In this document: one piece after another, positions 1 to 9,407 of the stretch
Layout: each line of letters begins with the position of its first letter
Numbering within the stretch: position 1 is the stretch's first letter
Assembly (NCBI RefSeq): GCF_900142975.1
Contig: NZ_LT670848.1
Coordinates: 620,001-684,000 of the forward strand
DNA: 64,000 bases
Direction: 5' to 3'
DNA from: Salegentibacter salegens
Lineage (GTDB): Bacteria; Bacteroidota; Bacteroidia; Flavobacteriales; Flavobacteriaceae
Position numbers and translations under genes: made by a program
The notes under the pieces: model-generated
The model's input: the letters and a program-made list of their open reading frames with translations, nothing else
What the model was told of the DNA's origin: nothing
The model's database searches: none

Positions 1-1503
1 GCTTCAGGAAATAAATGGTTGATTACCGATTTGTTCCGGGAGCGTTGGGGTTTTGAAGGTTTTGTGGTTTCAGATTATACTTCGGTAAATGAAATGATCG
101 CCCACGGAATGGGAGATTTGCAGGATGTTTCGGCATTGGCTATAAACGCCGGTCTCGATATGGATATGGTTGGTGAAGGTTTTTTAACCACCCTGAAGAA
201 ATCTGTTGAAGAAGGCAGGGTTTCCGAAGAACAGATCACCAAAGCGGCTCGCAGAATTCTGGAAGCAAAACATAAACTGGGACTTTTAGACGATCCATAT
301 TTATATTCAGATGAAAGCAGGCCCGAAAAAGATATTCTTTCCGAAGAAAATAGGGCGGTAGCAAGAAAAGCTGCAAGACGTTCTTTTGTGCTGTTGAAAA
401 AGCACGAAAATACACTGCCTTTAGCTAAAGATGCTAAAATTACATTGGTTGGACCTTTGGCTGATAATAAGAATAATATGTTGGGAACCTGGGCGCCAAC
501 AGGTGATCCACAACTTTCAATTCCGGTTTTAGAAGGAATAAAAAATGTTGCTCCAGATGCTCAAATCACTTATGCAAAAGGCGCCAATATTAGTAATGAC
601 ACAACTTTTGCCAAAAACGTAAATGTATTTGGACCGCGTATCGAGATTTCAGAAGAAACTCCTGAAACAATGATTGAGGAAGCTTTAGAGGTTTCAAAAG
701 ATGCCGATGTAATTGTTGCTGTGGTGGGAGAGGCTACCGAAATGAGCGGGGAAGCTGCCAGCCGTACCGATCTAAATATTCCTGATAGTCAGAAAAAATT
801 GGTCAGGGAACTTGTGAAAACCGGGAAGCCGGTAGTTTTAGTATTAATGAGTGGTCGTCCATTAGTGATTTCGGAAGAGATGGAAATGCCGGTGAGTATC
901 CTACAGGTTTGGCATCCAGGCATAGAAGCAGGTAATGCAATTGCCGATGTGCTTTTTGGTGATTATAATCCTTCAGGAAAGTTAACCGCTACCTGGCCTA
1001 GGAATGTTGGACAAATTCCAATTTATTACCGAATGAAAACTACCGGGAGACCGGCGGCATCACCATCGGAATTCGAGAAATTCAAATCTAATTATTTAGA
1101 TGTTGAAAATACCCCGCAATTGCCATTTGGCTATGGGTTGTCTTATACCGATTTTGAATATGGTGAAGCTGAAACGAGCGCTGATAAATTAAGCGAAAAC
1201 GGAAGTATCACCATTACCACTACAGTTGCCAATACCGGTGATTTTGATGGGGAAGAAGTGGTGCAGCTATATATTCACGACAAAGTTCGCAGTATTACAC
1301 CGCCAATGAAGGAATTAAAAGCCTTTAAAAAAGTGGAAATAAAGAAAGGAGAATCTAAAGAAGTGAGTTTTGAGATCACTACTGAAGATCTGAAATTTTA
1401 TAATGCAGATCTGGATTTTGTAGTAGAACCCGGCGAATTCGAATTTTTCGTTGCCGGAAGTTCAGACCACGAATTTACGAATGAATTTACGGTAGAGGAG
1501 TAG
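1..1503 (+). CDS. GH3 beta-glucosidase, C-terminal part (cut by window edge)
   Basis: Glycoside hydrolase family 3 enzyme that would release terminal beta-linked sugars from oligosaccharides, probably in the periplasm. The frame is open from base 1, so the true start and most of the first domain lie to the left. Near the visible start, VVSDY carries the Asp expected to be the catalytic nucleophile. The second GH3 domain follows (FVLLKKHENTLPL, LVGPLAD, VVGEATEMSGEAASR). The last ~75 residues form the usual fibronectin III-like domain (VVQLYIHDKV to FFVAGSSDHE). It ends at a TAG followed by a hairpin terminator. Family is clear; exact substrate is not. Confidence 0.93.
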   Translation, partial: ASGNKWLITDLFRERWGFEGFVVSDYTSVNEMIAHGMGDLQDVSALAINAGLDMDMVGEGFLTTLKKSVEEGRVSEEQITKAARRILEAKHKLGLLDDPYLYSDESRPEKDILSEENRAVARKAARRSFVLLKKHENTLPLAKDAKITLVGPLADNKNNMLGTWAPTGDPQLSIPVLEGIKNVAPDAQITYAKGANISNDTTFAKNVNVFGPRIEISEETPETMIEEALEVSKDADVIVAVVGEATEMSGEAASRTDLNIPDSQKKLVRELVKTGKPVVLVLMSGRPLVISEEMEMPVSILQVWHPGIEAGNAIADVLFGDYNPSGKLTATWPRNVGQIPIYYRMKTTGRPAASPSEFEKFKSNYLDVENTPQLPFGYGLSYTDFEYGEAETSADKLSENGSITITTTVANTGDFDGEEVVQLYIHDKVRSITPPMKELKAFKKVEIKKGESKEVSFEITTEDLKFYNADLDFVVEPGEFEFFVAGSSDHEFTNEFTVEE

Positions 1504-1554
1504 TTTTTTATTGATGCACAAACCCTAAGATACCCTACTGTCTTGGAGGTTATT

Positions 1555-1578
1555 AATCCCGCCTCGGCGGGATTTTTT
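1555..1578 (+). terminator. Rho-independent terminator after GH3 gene
   Basis: CCCGCC/GGCGGG stem with a very short loop followed by a run of T. It lies about 50 bases after the GH3 stop codon and points away from it. Confidence 0.75.
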
Positions 1579-1609
1579 GTTTCCAGAGTGATTTGAGAAA
1601 TATAGGCTT

Positions 1610-1808
1610 TGAGTTGTGCCGCTCCGCTGGAGCTTTTTTAAAAAAATCTAACTGTCATTTTTCTATAAATATGCCACTCCTATGGAGTTCTGATAGACTT
1701 TTTTCGGTTTAAAAAATTGTTTGGGGAATCTGCAAACAAGCCTCAGCGAGGCGGTATATTTATAACCAACATATTCATTAGAAAGAAAGAGCTCCATCGG
1801 AGCGGCAT
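1610..1808. repeat. Cluster of short REP-like palindromes
   Basis: Between the GH3 and GH2 genes are four short imperfect palindromes: GCTCCGCTGGAGC, ACTCCTATGGAGT, CCTCAGCGAGG and GCTCCATCGGAGC. Two are next to ATATTTATA-type spacer text. This looks like the small repetitive intergenic elements common in flavobacterial genomes (recognised from memory). It contains no gene, and together with the terminator it fills this intergenic gap. Confidence 0.6.
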
Positions 1809-1815
1809 AATTCCC

Positions 1816-4413
1816 TTACAATTTTTCTAATTTAATTCCGGATAATAATGCTTTTCCTGAATTCTCTTTAAATTCTACTGAAATCCCATCCTCGGTTATT
1901 ACCTCATAAGAAATTTCAACTGCCCGAAGTCTGCCAAAATCCCGAGCCAGGTTGAAGTCTCTGGAAAGTGTTTTTCCATTAATTTTTACATCAAAACTTC
2001 TTAAGCCGGAAATTTCCTTTTTCTCAGCTTCACTCAGGTTATAAATATTTTCTTCGGAAGCATTATATTCAGGTTCGGCGAAGAGTAGTGTCACACGGTA
2101 ATTTCCTTCTTTTACATCAAATTTATAGGCTTCAATTCCTTCCCGCATCGTTTGAAAAAGCGGATCGTCTTCGGTGCCTTGGATATCTGAAGCTGTTCCC
2201 TGGAATTTGCTGCTGTTTTTCTGGTAAACCTCTCCGCCAGCATAACCAAAGCTACCATCACTATATTCCTGGTCACTAATCCAGGTTTCGCCGGTAATTT
2301 CATCGGTGAAATTCACGTGGGTTCCCACGTTTATCATTATCGCGTTTTGATCAATTTCAGGAACAAGGTTTTTTCGGTATTTCACCTCAATTTCCCGGGA
2401 ATGTGAAACTGTTCCGTCTGTAGCGGTTAATTGATGTTTTCCTTCCGAAAGGGAAAGTTCAAAAACTGCAATACCATCATCAACTTCCGAGGTGAATTCA
2501 GAATCATCTACTTTCAATTTTACCTCTTCAGCATTTGAAAAAACCGTAATTGTTATACTATCATTTTGGTCTTTCGGATAGCGTTTTTCATAATTTTTCC
2601 CGGCAATATATATAAAAGCTTCTTCCAGTAATCTCGCCTGGTAATAATGGTAAATGTCTTTTTTGCTCCTGTCTATATTAACCAAACCTTTCTGATTGAT
2701 ATAAGGGCGAGAATCCTGCCGAAATGAAGAACCAAAATCGGCGAAATTCCAGGCGGTCATTCCAAATACGAAATCCCGCTCCTGCACCTGGTTTAAATAA
2801 CTTCTATGGAGTTTTAATTGATAGCTTTCAGAATAATCCCAGGGTTTGGGATCATCGGTCTGAATCCTGGAATCGGCACCCGGACCATATTCCGAAATGA
2901 AGAGGGGTCTGTCGGGATAACGTTTGTGCTGATCATCTAAAAACTCGCCGAAACTATCCAAACCGGGAGAATACCAGCCAAAATAAAGGTTCCAGCCAAT
3001 TACATCGGGAATGTCAGCAATTCCAGATTCGTTGTATAATTCGTTTTCGTGCAAAGCCATCACGGTCAATCGATCGGGGTCCAGGCGTTTGGTTTCTTTT
3101 TCCAGCTTTTCGGCCAGTTCCACCGAGGTTTTGATCTTGGCAGTTTTTTCTTCCTCAGTGATCTGATTATTGAAAACTAACCTGATAAAGATCTCATTCA
3201 TTAGGCCCCACATTACTATGGAAGGATGATTGTAAAACTGCAGAATTTGCTCGCGTTGCATTTTAAGTGAAACATCGTGGTAAGCATCGGTATCGGTGAC
3301 ATCGTTGATTACAGGAACCTCAGTCCACACCAATAAACCAAGTTCGTCGCATATTTTGTAAACTTCTGGATCCTGCGGATAATGCGCCGTACGAATCACA
3401 TTAGCGCCCATTTCTTTTATGGTTTTATAATCTGATTTATGGATCTTGTTGGGCAATGCATTGCCTAAACCTTTAAAATCCTGGTGACGGTTGGCGCCAA
3501 TGAGTTTTATGGGTTTTCCGTTTAAAACAAAGCCTTTTTCGGTGCTCACTTCAAACCAACGCAATCCGAATTTGGAATCTATTTCATCTAAAATTTCTTC
3601 GGAATTCTCTTCGGAAATCTTCGCTACGGCATAATATAAACTGGGCGCATCTGGCGACCATAATTCCGGATGATTGATTTCTTTGCTGAAACTAACCGAT
3701 TTATTTTCAGCAGGCGAAAGCTGAACTTGTTTGGATAAAGTTTCGATTTTCTGTTTTTCTGGACTGAAAATATCTACACTCACCTGTAGGTTTTTTGTAG
3801 TTTCAGAATGATTTACGATTTGGCTTTCAAAAGTAACCTGGGCATTTTCCGCAGAAACATCAGGAGTTTTAATAATCATATTCCCGGTAGCTTCATTTTC
3901 GAGTTCAAAGTGGATTTTGTTAGTGAGAATGAGTTGTAGATCGCGATAAATTCCGCCGTAGAAATTGAAATCGGCATCCAGCGGGGGAATATCGGTGTTG
4001 TGCGCATTATCAACCTCAATTCTTAGCTGGTTAGCTTCGCCATAATTTAGTGCTTCAGAAATATCAAAAACGAAACCTGTGTAACCGCCGCGATGTTCAC
4101 CAATCTTTTTATCATTTACAAAAACAGTGGTGATTTGATTACTGCCCTCAAACTTTAAAAATGCCTGTTGTTGCTGCCATTCCTGCGGTACAAATAGCGT
4201 TTTTTGATAAATCCCTTTTCCGCGGAAATATTCTTTCCCATCGCGGAAAGCATCTTCATCATTCCAGGTGTGGGGAATATTTACAATTTCGGTTTTCTCA
4301 TTTTTTTCCGAAGAAAATTCCCAGGCTGAGTTTATGGTTTGAATATTTCTTTGGGCAAAAAGATTCAAACTCAAAAAGAAGGAGAGAACGAAAAGGTGAT
4401 ATGCGGTTTTCAT
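1816..4413 (-). CDS. GH2 beta-galactosidase-like enzyme with C-terminal malectin domain
   Basis: Secreted GH2 glycoside hydrolase of 865 residues. A signal peptide (residues 1-20, ending LFAQ) leads into the sugar-binding jelly-roll domain, the immunoglobulin-like domain and a TIM barrel. The barrel holds the acid/base motif GLMNEIF near residue 405 and the nucleophile motif FISEYGPGA near residue 507. The last ~175 residues look like a malectin-type carbohydrate-binding domain (INVGTHVNF, YKFDVKEGNYRVTLLFAEPEY). It is followed 25 bases downstream of its neighbour's stop and probably forms a two-gene unit with the esterase upstream. The linkage could be beta-galactoside or beta-glucuronide; sequence alone does not decide. 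Confidence 0.92.
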   Translation of the reverse strand: MKTAYHLFVLSFFLSLNLFAQRNIQTINSAWEFSSEKNEKTEIVNIPHTWNDEDAFRDGKEYFRGKGIYQKTLFVPQEWQQQQAFLKFEGSNQITTVFVNDKKIGEHRGGYTGFVFDISEALNYGEANQLRIEVDNAHNTDIPPLDADFNFYGGIYRDLQLILTNKIHFELENEATGNMIIKTPDVSAENAQVTFESQIVNHSETTKNLQVSVDIFSPEKQKIETLSKQVQLSPAENKSVSFSKEINHPELWSPDAPSLYYAVAKISEENSEEILDEIDSKFGLRWFEVSTEKGFVLNGKPIKLIGANRHQDFKGLGNALPNKIHKSDYKTIKEMGANVIRTAHYPQDPEVYKICDELGLLVWTEVPVINDVTDTDAYHDVSLKMQREQILQFYNHPSIVMWGLMNEIFIRLVFNNQITEEEKTAKIKTSVELAEKLEKETKRLDPDRLTVMALHENELYNESGIADIPDVIGWNLYFGWYSPGLDSFGEFLDDQHKRYPDRPLFISEYGPGADSRIQTDDPKPWDYSESYQLKLHRSYLNQVQERDFVFGMTAWNFADFGSSFRQDSRPYINQKGLVNIDRSKKDIYHYYQARLLEEAFIYIAGKNYEKRYPKDQNDSITITVFSNAEEVKLKVDDSEFTSEVDDGIAVFELSLSEGKHQLTATDGTVSHSREIEVKYRKNLVPEIDQNAIMINVGTHVNFTDEITGETWISDQEYSDGSFGYAGGEVYQKNSSKFQGTASDIQGTEDDPLFQTMREGIEAYKFDVKEGNYRVTLLFAEPEYNASEENIYNLSEAEKKEISGLRSFDVKINGKTLSRDFNLARDFGRLRAVEISYEVITEDGISVEFKENSGKALLSGIKLEKL

Positions 4414-4438
4414 AAATTATGCTTTCATTAAAAGAATA

Positions 4439-5338
4439 TTATTTCCAGACTTCAATTTGACGGTTTTCTTCATTTAGGAACACCGAATAAAAGAATTCGA
4501 AGACTTCAGGTAAATAGTCAAAAGGCATTCCTGAGTGTTCGTGTTTTCCGTCTTTAAAACTATAAAGCATATAAGCAGTATTCAAATTTTCCAGTTTTTC
4601 AGTAATTGTTTTGGAGCCGTCTAGCATAATATAACCCGGTTGGTCAGGAGTACACCAATGGTGTGGGGCGGTAGCGTATGGGACTAGGTTATCTTCGGTT
4701 CCGTGGAAAAATACCCCGGGAACTGCATTTTCTTCAGTAATATAGCGTGCATCTACAATGGCGCCGGCCAGGGAGAAAACACCTGCAAAATTGATGTTCT
4801 CATATTTTGAGAAATCATCAAACATCAGATTTTCGTTATAAACAGCGTTTAGAACCGCTTCAGCCCCTGCACTACTTCCGCCAACGATTATTTTGTCTAG
4901 ATCAATTTGATATTCCTCTTTATTTTTTACCATAAAATGAACGGCATCCATAAAGTCTTCTGCAGCCAGTCTAAAGGTTTCCATTTTTCCGGAGGCTTTA
5001 TAATCGCAACCAAAAGATTGTCCTTTTCGGGTTAACCGATATGAAATCTGAACAGCGACATAGCCTTTTTTTGCCGCAGTCTCAGCAAATTTTACTTCGG
5101 CCGAATTTGTGCGGGTTCCACCTGCAAAGCCACCACCGTGCATAAAAATAATGACCGGCCGTTGTTGCAAGGTATCTTTTTCAGGTTGATAAATATCCAG
5201 CTTTAAAGCTTCGCCGTTTTTGGTGGCGTAGGTTTTAGTTTCAGTGTTTTTTAACTGAAAAGAACTGTCTATAAATCGCTGTTGCGCTGAAATTGAAAAA
5301 CTTAGCAATAAGAGGATAATTGAAATTAGGTTTTTCAT
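4439..5338 (-). CDS. Secreted alpha/beta-hydrolase (carbohydrate esterase-like)
   Basis: 299-residue exported hydrolase. Residues 1-19 are a signal peptide (LLLLSFSISAQQ). HGGGFAGG at 67-74 is the oxyanion-hole motif of the hormone-sensitive-lipase/GDXG group. GGSSAGAE at 153-160 holds the nucleophile Ser156. HGTEDNLVPY and GKHEHSG supply the probable acid and His. It is encoded just upstream of the GH2 gene on the same strand, which suggests removal of ester groups from the same glycan. Whether it acts on acetyl or other esters cannot be told. Confidence 0.85.
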   Translation of the reverse strand: MKNLISIILLLLSFSISAQQRFIDSSFQLKNTETKTYATKNGEALKLDIYQPEKDTLQQRPVIIFMHGGGFAGGTRTNSAEVKFAETAAKKGYVAVQISYRLTRKGQSFGCDYKASGKMETFRLAAEDFMDAVHFMVKNKEEYQIDLDKIIVGGSSAGAEAVLNAVYNENLMFDDFSKYENINFAGVFSLAGAIVDARYITEENAVPGVFFHGTEDNLVPYATAPHHWCTPDQPGYIMLDGSKTITEKLENLNTAYMLYSFKDGKHEHSGMPFDYLPEVFEFFYSVFLNEENRQIEVWK

Positions 5339-5465
5339 AAGTGAATTATAGTTTAGCGTCTCAAGATACTTAATTTTGCAGGGAGAATAAGTGGGGATTT
5401 TAATTTTAATATTTTATCTTCGCTGCTTAGATTACCGCCTTCGCGGAAATGACAATGATGTATTT

Positions 5466-5915
5466 ATGAGTTTACAGGATAAAGTAATGGCAGAGATGAA
5501 AGCTGCTATGAAAGCTAAAGACAGTGAAAAACTGGAAGCTTTACGATCGGTAAAAAGTGCTATTTTATTAGCCAATACGGAGAGCGCTGCAAAAGACGGT
5601 TTGAGTGAAGATGAAGAACTTAAGATTTTACAGAAACTTGTAAAGCAACGTAAGGAAAGCGCTGCGATTTACAGGGAACAGAATAGGGCTGATTTAGCTG
5701 AACCTGAGGAAAAACAGGCCGCAGTAATTGAATCTTTTTTACCGGAGCAGTTAAGCGAAGCTGAAATTGAAGCTAAAGTAGACGAGATTATCGCTAAAAC
5801 CGGAGCCAGCGGAATGCAGGATATGGGAAAAGTAATGGGAATGGCCAGCAACGAACTAGCCGGTAGAGCTGACGGTAGAACGATTTCTACAATTGTAAAA
5901 AGAAAATTAATCTAG
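5466..5915 (+). CDS. GatB/YqeY domain protein
   Basis: 149-residue cytoplasmic protein of the GatB/YqeY family, related to the tRNA-binding tail of the GatB amidotransferase subunit. Visible family text: MSLQDKVMAEMKAAMKAKD, ALRSVKSAIL, KLVKQRKESA, ESFLPEQLSE and GRADGRTISTIVKRKL. I chose the ATG at 5466 because the extension upstream is not family-like and contains intergenic repeat-type text. It directly precedes tRNA-Arg, a chromosomal housekeeping context. Confidence 0.93.
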   Translation: MSLQDKVMAEMKAAMKAKDSEKLEALRSVKSAILLANTESAAKDGLSEDEELKILQKLVKQRKESAAIYREQNRADLAEPEEKQAAVIESFLPEQLSEAEIEAKVDEIIAKTGASGMQDMGKVMGMASNELAGRADGRTISTIVKRKLI

Positions 5916-5962
5916 AAGTTTAAGTTTAGCAGTTTTAATTTTTGCTAACAGCTAACAATAAT

Positions 5963-6036
5963 GGCCTCGTGGCGCAACTGAATAGCGCATCAGATTTCGG
6001 CTCTGAGGGTTGCAGGTTTGAATCCTGCCGGGGTCA
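5963..6036 (+). tRNA. tRNA-Arg (anticodon TCG)
   Basis: A 74-base cloverleaf can be folded by eye. The acceptor pairs GGCCTCG with CGGGGTC (two wobbles), discriminator A. The anticodon stem pairs TCAGA with TCTGA around loop TTTCGGC, giving anticodon TCG. The T arm is GCAGG-TTTGAAT-CCTGC. CCA is not encoded. The 3' end overlaps the 15-base repeat used as the attachment site. Confidence 0.93.
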
Positions 6037-6037
6037 C
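6023..6037 (+). other. attL core (tRNA-Arg 3' end)
   Basis: TCCTGCCGGGGTCAC, identical to 57406-57420. It covers the T-arm 3' half and acceptor 3' strand, so integration leaves the tRNA intact. Confidence 0.85.
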
Positions 6038-6820
6038 TTAAATAAACCGCAATTTGCTGTAAAACAGTAAGTTGAGTTTTTGATTTTGATATTTTAGTCC
6101 ATATCTAGTCCATATTTTTAAAATTAATACCAGTTTATTGTATAGATAAGTATATAATACAGGTGCCTTGAATACGGGATATTTCAAATTATAATCAAGT
6201 AAATTTTATGAGTTTTGCTGTTATGATATAAATTTGGATTTAGAAAACCTACAGAAAGCTGTATATGGTATGAAAGTTTATCCTACCGCTGGATTTTGTA
6301 ACAAATACTGATAAAACACGATTTATTACTATTTATAAAACTAAATATCTATAAATTGAATGGTTTAGAGATAATCCAAATTCTTTTCAAGATAGCTGTT
6401 TTACGCCAAACGCTAGCTTAGAACCTTAGGTATATTTTATTTCCGAAATAGGATTTTCAGATTGAATCCGAATGGGGTTTACTTCCGTTTCACGGAAATC
6501 TTTGAAATTTATTTAATGAAACTTACACCTTATTTTTAAGTATATTTCAATTATTCAAGAACGGATTCTTTTTAGACACTTTGCTTTGAAATCGACTGGT
6601 TTATAGATCGTTTTTCGTTTTTTTTAGAAATAGACGTCTTGTTTAGCTTTGAAGTATTGTCAATCATAGTTTTGCCATTTTTTGATTGAAAGGTTTCTAG
6701 CTTGTTATAAAACGAACGGATTAACACATTTATTAAATTCTTTATATTCCTGCATAATGTTAATCTTAAAACTCGGTAAAAGTAGTAATACTCATTGTGG
6801 TATAGATCATTAAAAAATGG
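6038..6820. other. Left end of the element, no gene seen
   Basis: A very AT-rich stretch of about 780 bases with no supported coding frame. It holds the arm-type repeat at 6095-6113 near its left edge; otherwise nothing recognisable. Confidence 0.6.
6095..6113 (+). repeat. Left arm-type repeat of the element
   Basis: TAGTCCATATCTAGTCCAT, a tandem of two TAGTCCA units. It matches 57248-57266 at all but two positions and in the same orientation. Probable integrase arm-binding site, by analogy with tyrosine-integrase elements. Confidence 0.65.
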
Positions 6821-7305
6821 ATGAAGATTTCTCGAATAGTTAAAACAAGAATGTTATTATATTTATTAGCCTGCTTGAGCGTCTGTATCGTTCCTTACAG
6901 GTGCAAGAGCATTAATAACCAGCCTAGAAATCTTTGGATTCCAGACCTGTCTCAGATTGGTTTCAAGATATCAAATTCGGAATTTTTATTCACTGCGGCC
7001 TTATTCGGTACCGGTCTGTTGGTCTAAGCGTGCTTATTCGGAATGGCACCAATAATGGTTGCAGGAAAAACTAGTTTTGGGAACGGAGATTTTACAATAA
7101 AAAGAGGTGTTCGACTGCCATATTAAAGCGTATGGCAAAGATTTTACCTATTACGATATTGGAAAAAAGTTCAATATTTGAAGCTGATGAGTGAACCCCT
7201 TATTCAAAATAGCGGGAGCTCGTTACGTAGTTTTACCTTTCAAACATCAAGATGGTTTTATGTTATAGCCAAGCAAAGAGACTAGCGATAGAGTGGGCTT
7301 GGCAC
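6821..7305 (+). pseudogene. GH29 alpha-L-fucosidase remnant
   Basis: Decayed N-terminal part of an exported alpha-L-fucosidase. A short signal-like start (MLLYLLACLSVC) is followed, across several frames, by family text: DWFQDIKFGIFIHCG, then PYSVPVCWSKRAYSEWH, then YGKDFTYYDIGKKF, then AGARYVVLPFKHQDGF. These match the GH29 pattern FGIFIHWG / YSVPA / EWY / GAKYVVLTSKHHDGF. At least three frameshifts or stops interrupt it, and it stops where an IS remnant begins near 7306. A functional protein is impossible. It suggests the cargo glycan once included fucose. Confidence 0.7.
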
Positions 7306-7500
7306 ACCATAATTACCACTAACCAAAATTGAGCTTTAATAAGACCATGGAAATCTACAGCACCCGGTGGGTGATAGAAGGCTTCTTTTATGTGAAGAAT
7401 ATCTTTATGCAAAGTATATGCTAAAACATTTTCTTAAAAACAACGGTGTGACTGGCTATTGGTCAGCCTTCACTTTCTATAATCACAGCGCATAAAATTA
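7306..7500 (+). pseudogene. IS4-type transposase C-terminal remnant
   Basis: The text PKLSFNKTMEIYSTRWVIEG followed by FFYVK resembles the last catalytic block of IS4-type DDE transposases (YxxRWxIExFFK, where the Glu is catalytic). No start and no continuous frame. It truncates the fucosidase relic on its left. Confidence 0.6.
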
Positions 7501-7552
7501 TTGCCTATTTGCATAGGTGGCAACATTGCCACAAAAACTAATAAGCAATAAA

Positions 7553-7891
7553 ATGAAACAAAATCAAACAATTACGACAATGATTGAAGATTGTACCCGC
7601 TATTTAGAGCAAAACTGCTATACTAAGCACAGGGTAGAATGGTACAAGTCTATGTGGAGAAATGGGATATGCCGCTATATGAAGGATAGGGGCATCAAAA
7701 ACTACAATTGTTCTATTGGGGAGGAGTTCATCAATGATACCATTTCTTCAAAGGTAACTCCCGCTGAACGCGATGTGAATCCGCAGCATAAGTGTCCTTA
7801 CCGAAATACGGGAAACAGGCAAGCTTTCCAAAAAGACGGTCCACGCGGTAGACCAAATGATATCGTTATGCAAATTGGTGCTGTAAAGTAA
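7553..7891 (+). pseudogene. Possible N-terminal fragment of a tyrosine recombinase
   Basis: An open frame of 112 residues from the ATG at 7553. The first ~75 residues (MKQNQTITTMIEDCTRYLEQ, then WYKSMWRNGICRYMKDRGI, GEEFI, TPAERD) resemble the SAM-like N-terminal domain of phage-integrase-type recombinases. The catalytic domain is absent; the last ~38 residues look unrelated and the frame ends just before the IS4 element. Probably a truncated gene. Recognition rests on the N-terminal pattern only. Confidence 0.4.
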
Positions 7892-7956
7892 GCTTCGGAA
7901 ACACCTGAGTCCGTAATACCTTCTTCTACCACTTTGAAAAATGTTATTCTTTGTAT

Positions 7957-9344
7957 CACACTCATCCGAAAGTTTTTGACTTTAAACCTAAAACCTTCGG
8001 CCACCCCTATTTTCAGGCTTCAATTAGGGCTAATGGGAGAAAATAAGTCTGGATCTACCCTATAGTGGAGTTTGGTCTGACCCCTTATTCTTTTCGCCCC
8101 TTCTCCTACGGTATTGCAGGCATAATCGAGGGTAAGATAAAAACATAGACAGATCCTGATCTTTTCCACGAAATTGGAAAATGCATGTTCTTTTTTGGCT
8201 ATTGTCCTCACAATTATCTGGAGCAGCAAATAGGTTATGAGCGCGATGTATATTTGTGATTTTACGGCGTTCTCACTGGTTCCAAGGAAGGTCTTTATTT
8301 GGAGGTTCTGTTTTATCGCCTTAAAAAAAAGTTCAATATCCCATCGTTTTTTATAAAGGTCCGCGATGGTCCTGGCGCTCCAATCCAAGTTGTTGGTGAT
8401 TATTTCTATCACTTTGTTCTCGTCCTGCTTATAAACGTGCACCAACCGGAGAGGGTGTTCCGCAATGCCTGTTTCCACGGCCTTCTTGCTTGGTAAAACG
8501 ATGATCTCGTCTTTTAGGATATCCTGATCGCTACCTTCGGGGAGCTCCAGTTCTTCCAAGGTTTGATAGACCGTATTGATCTTGATGCGAGTGACAAAAA
8601 CATTTTCTGCCGCGATCCTCTGGCGCATCAACAGAAAATCGAAGTACGCCCTGTCCTCCACGATGACCGTTCCCTTTCGGAAAACGGATTGGGCCAGTCC
8701 TTTGCTGTCATGGAGCTTTGCCTCTGTTATATTGACCATATCGGGGATCATCATGGCATCGTCCCAGCAGGTATGTATTTTTATACCTCCTTTAGCTGTC
8801 CGAAACTTTGCCCAATCGAACATGGACAGACATAGACTGATCGTGGTGCTGTCGATCAATTTTATGTCACGGTCTTTGATTTCCTTGATTATATGAGACT
8901 GTCCGTGCTTCGACAATAGTCGGCCATAGTGCCCTAACAACCGGTAATATAAGCTCTCGAAGACTTTATAACTCCTCTTTTTGTTGCCATCGCTCATGGT
9001 AGAACGCGCTGGGCTCTGCTCAAGACCCAAATCCGAAATAAATGTTTCGCTGACCCCGATACCAGTGGAAATGTCACTAAGAGTGTAGCATTTATTCAGC
9101 TGTCCGAAAGTTTGGGCAACGAATTGATCGTAGGTCTTATATCTGCTGCACCCCTTGTCGCCATTGTGCTCATCGGCACAACGCGTGAGCATCCAGCGAG
9201 GACATAGGTCAATTATTTGTCGAAGAAGAGGTTTGTTTGTATTTTTAGTGCGCCTGAAGAGTCCCATAAAAATTATTTTTTTTGTCCAAAACAAAAATAA
9301 GGGATTCTCAGGCTATTTTATTTTTCAACTTTCGGATGGTTGTG
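7957..9344 (-). mobile_element. IS4-family insertion sequence
   Basis: About 1.39 kb containing one transposase gene, bounded by inverted repeats. The left end reads CACACTCATCCGAAAGTT (7957-7974); the complement of the right end (9327-9344) reads CACAACCATCCGAAAGTT. No clean target duplication was found, so exact ends may differ by a few bases. Confidence 0.75.
8020..9267 (-). CDS. IS4-family transposase
   Basis: About 415 residues from the ATG at 9267 (MGLFRRTKNTNKPLLRQI). An in-frame ATG at 9294 is possible but adds only a short lysine-rich leader. A DUF4372-like N-terminal domain leads into the DDE core: LIDSTTISLCL (first Asp), VIVEDRAYFDF (second Asp) and YKKRWDIELFFKAIKQNL (catalytic Glu in the YREK-type block). 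The reading frame is uninterrupted and both terminal repeats are present, so this IS may be active. It inserted upstream of the SDR gene at 9408. Confidence 0.9.
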   Translation of the reverse strand: MGLFRRTKNTNKPLLRQIIDLCPRWMLTRCADEHNGDKGCSRYKTYDQFVAQTFGQLNKCYTLSDISTGIGVSETFISDLGLEQSPARSTMSDGNKKRSYKVFESLYYRLLGHYGRLLSKHGQSHIIKEIKDRDIKLIDSTTISLCLSMFDWAKFRTAKGGIKIHTCWDDAMMIPDMVNITEAKLHDSKGLAQSVFRKGTVIVEDRAYFDFLLMRQRIAAENVFVTRIKINTVYQTLEELELPEGSDQDILKDEIIVLPSKKAVETGIAEHPLRLVHVYKQDENKVIEIITNNLDWSARTIADLYKKRWDIELFFKAIKQNLQIKTFLGTSENAVKSQIYIALITYLLLQIIVRTIAKKEHAFSNFVEKIRICLCFYLTLDYACNTVGEGAKRIRGQTKLHYRVDPDLFSPISPN

Positions 9345-9407
9345 AAAAAATATGTTTCATTTTCTGAGTGTCAGAATTAAGAAATTAAATAATATAAACA
9401 CATAATT

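Noticed and set aside
2088..2303. Short open frames on both strands inside the GH2 gene, and many similar ones elsewhere.
   Set aside because: They overlap clear coding sequence in other frames with no recognisable protein features; treated as shadows.
5391..5465. Longer start for the GatB/YqeY gene.
   Set aside because: The upstream part encodes text typical of intergenic palindromes and is not in the family; ATG 5466 preferred.
7798..8004. Minus-strand 68-residue frame running into the IS4 left end.
   Set aside because: It crosses the IS boundary and shows no family pattern.
7930..9370. Search for a target duplication around the IS4 element.
   Set aside because: Flanks contain similar A-rich text but no exact repeat of the expected length adjacent to the ends.
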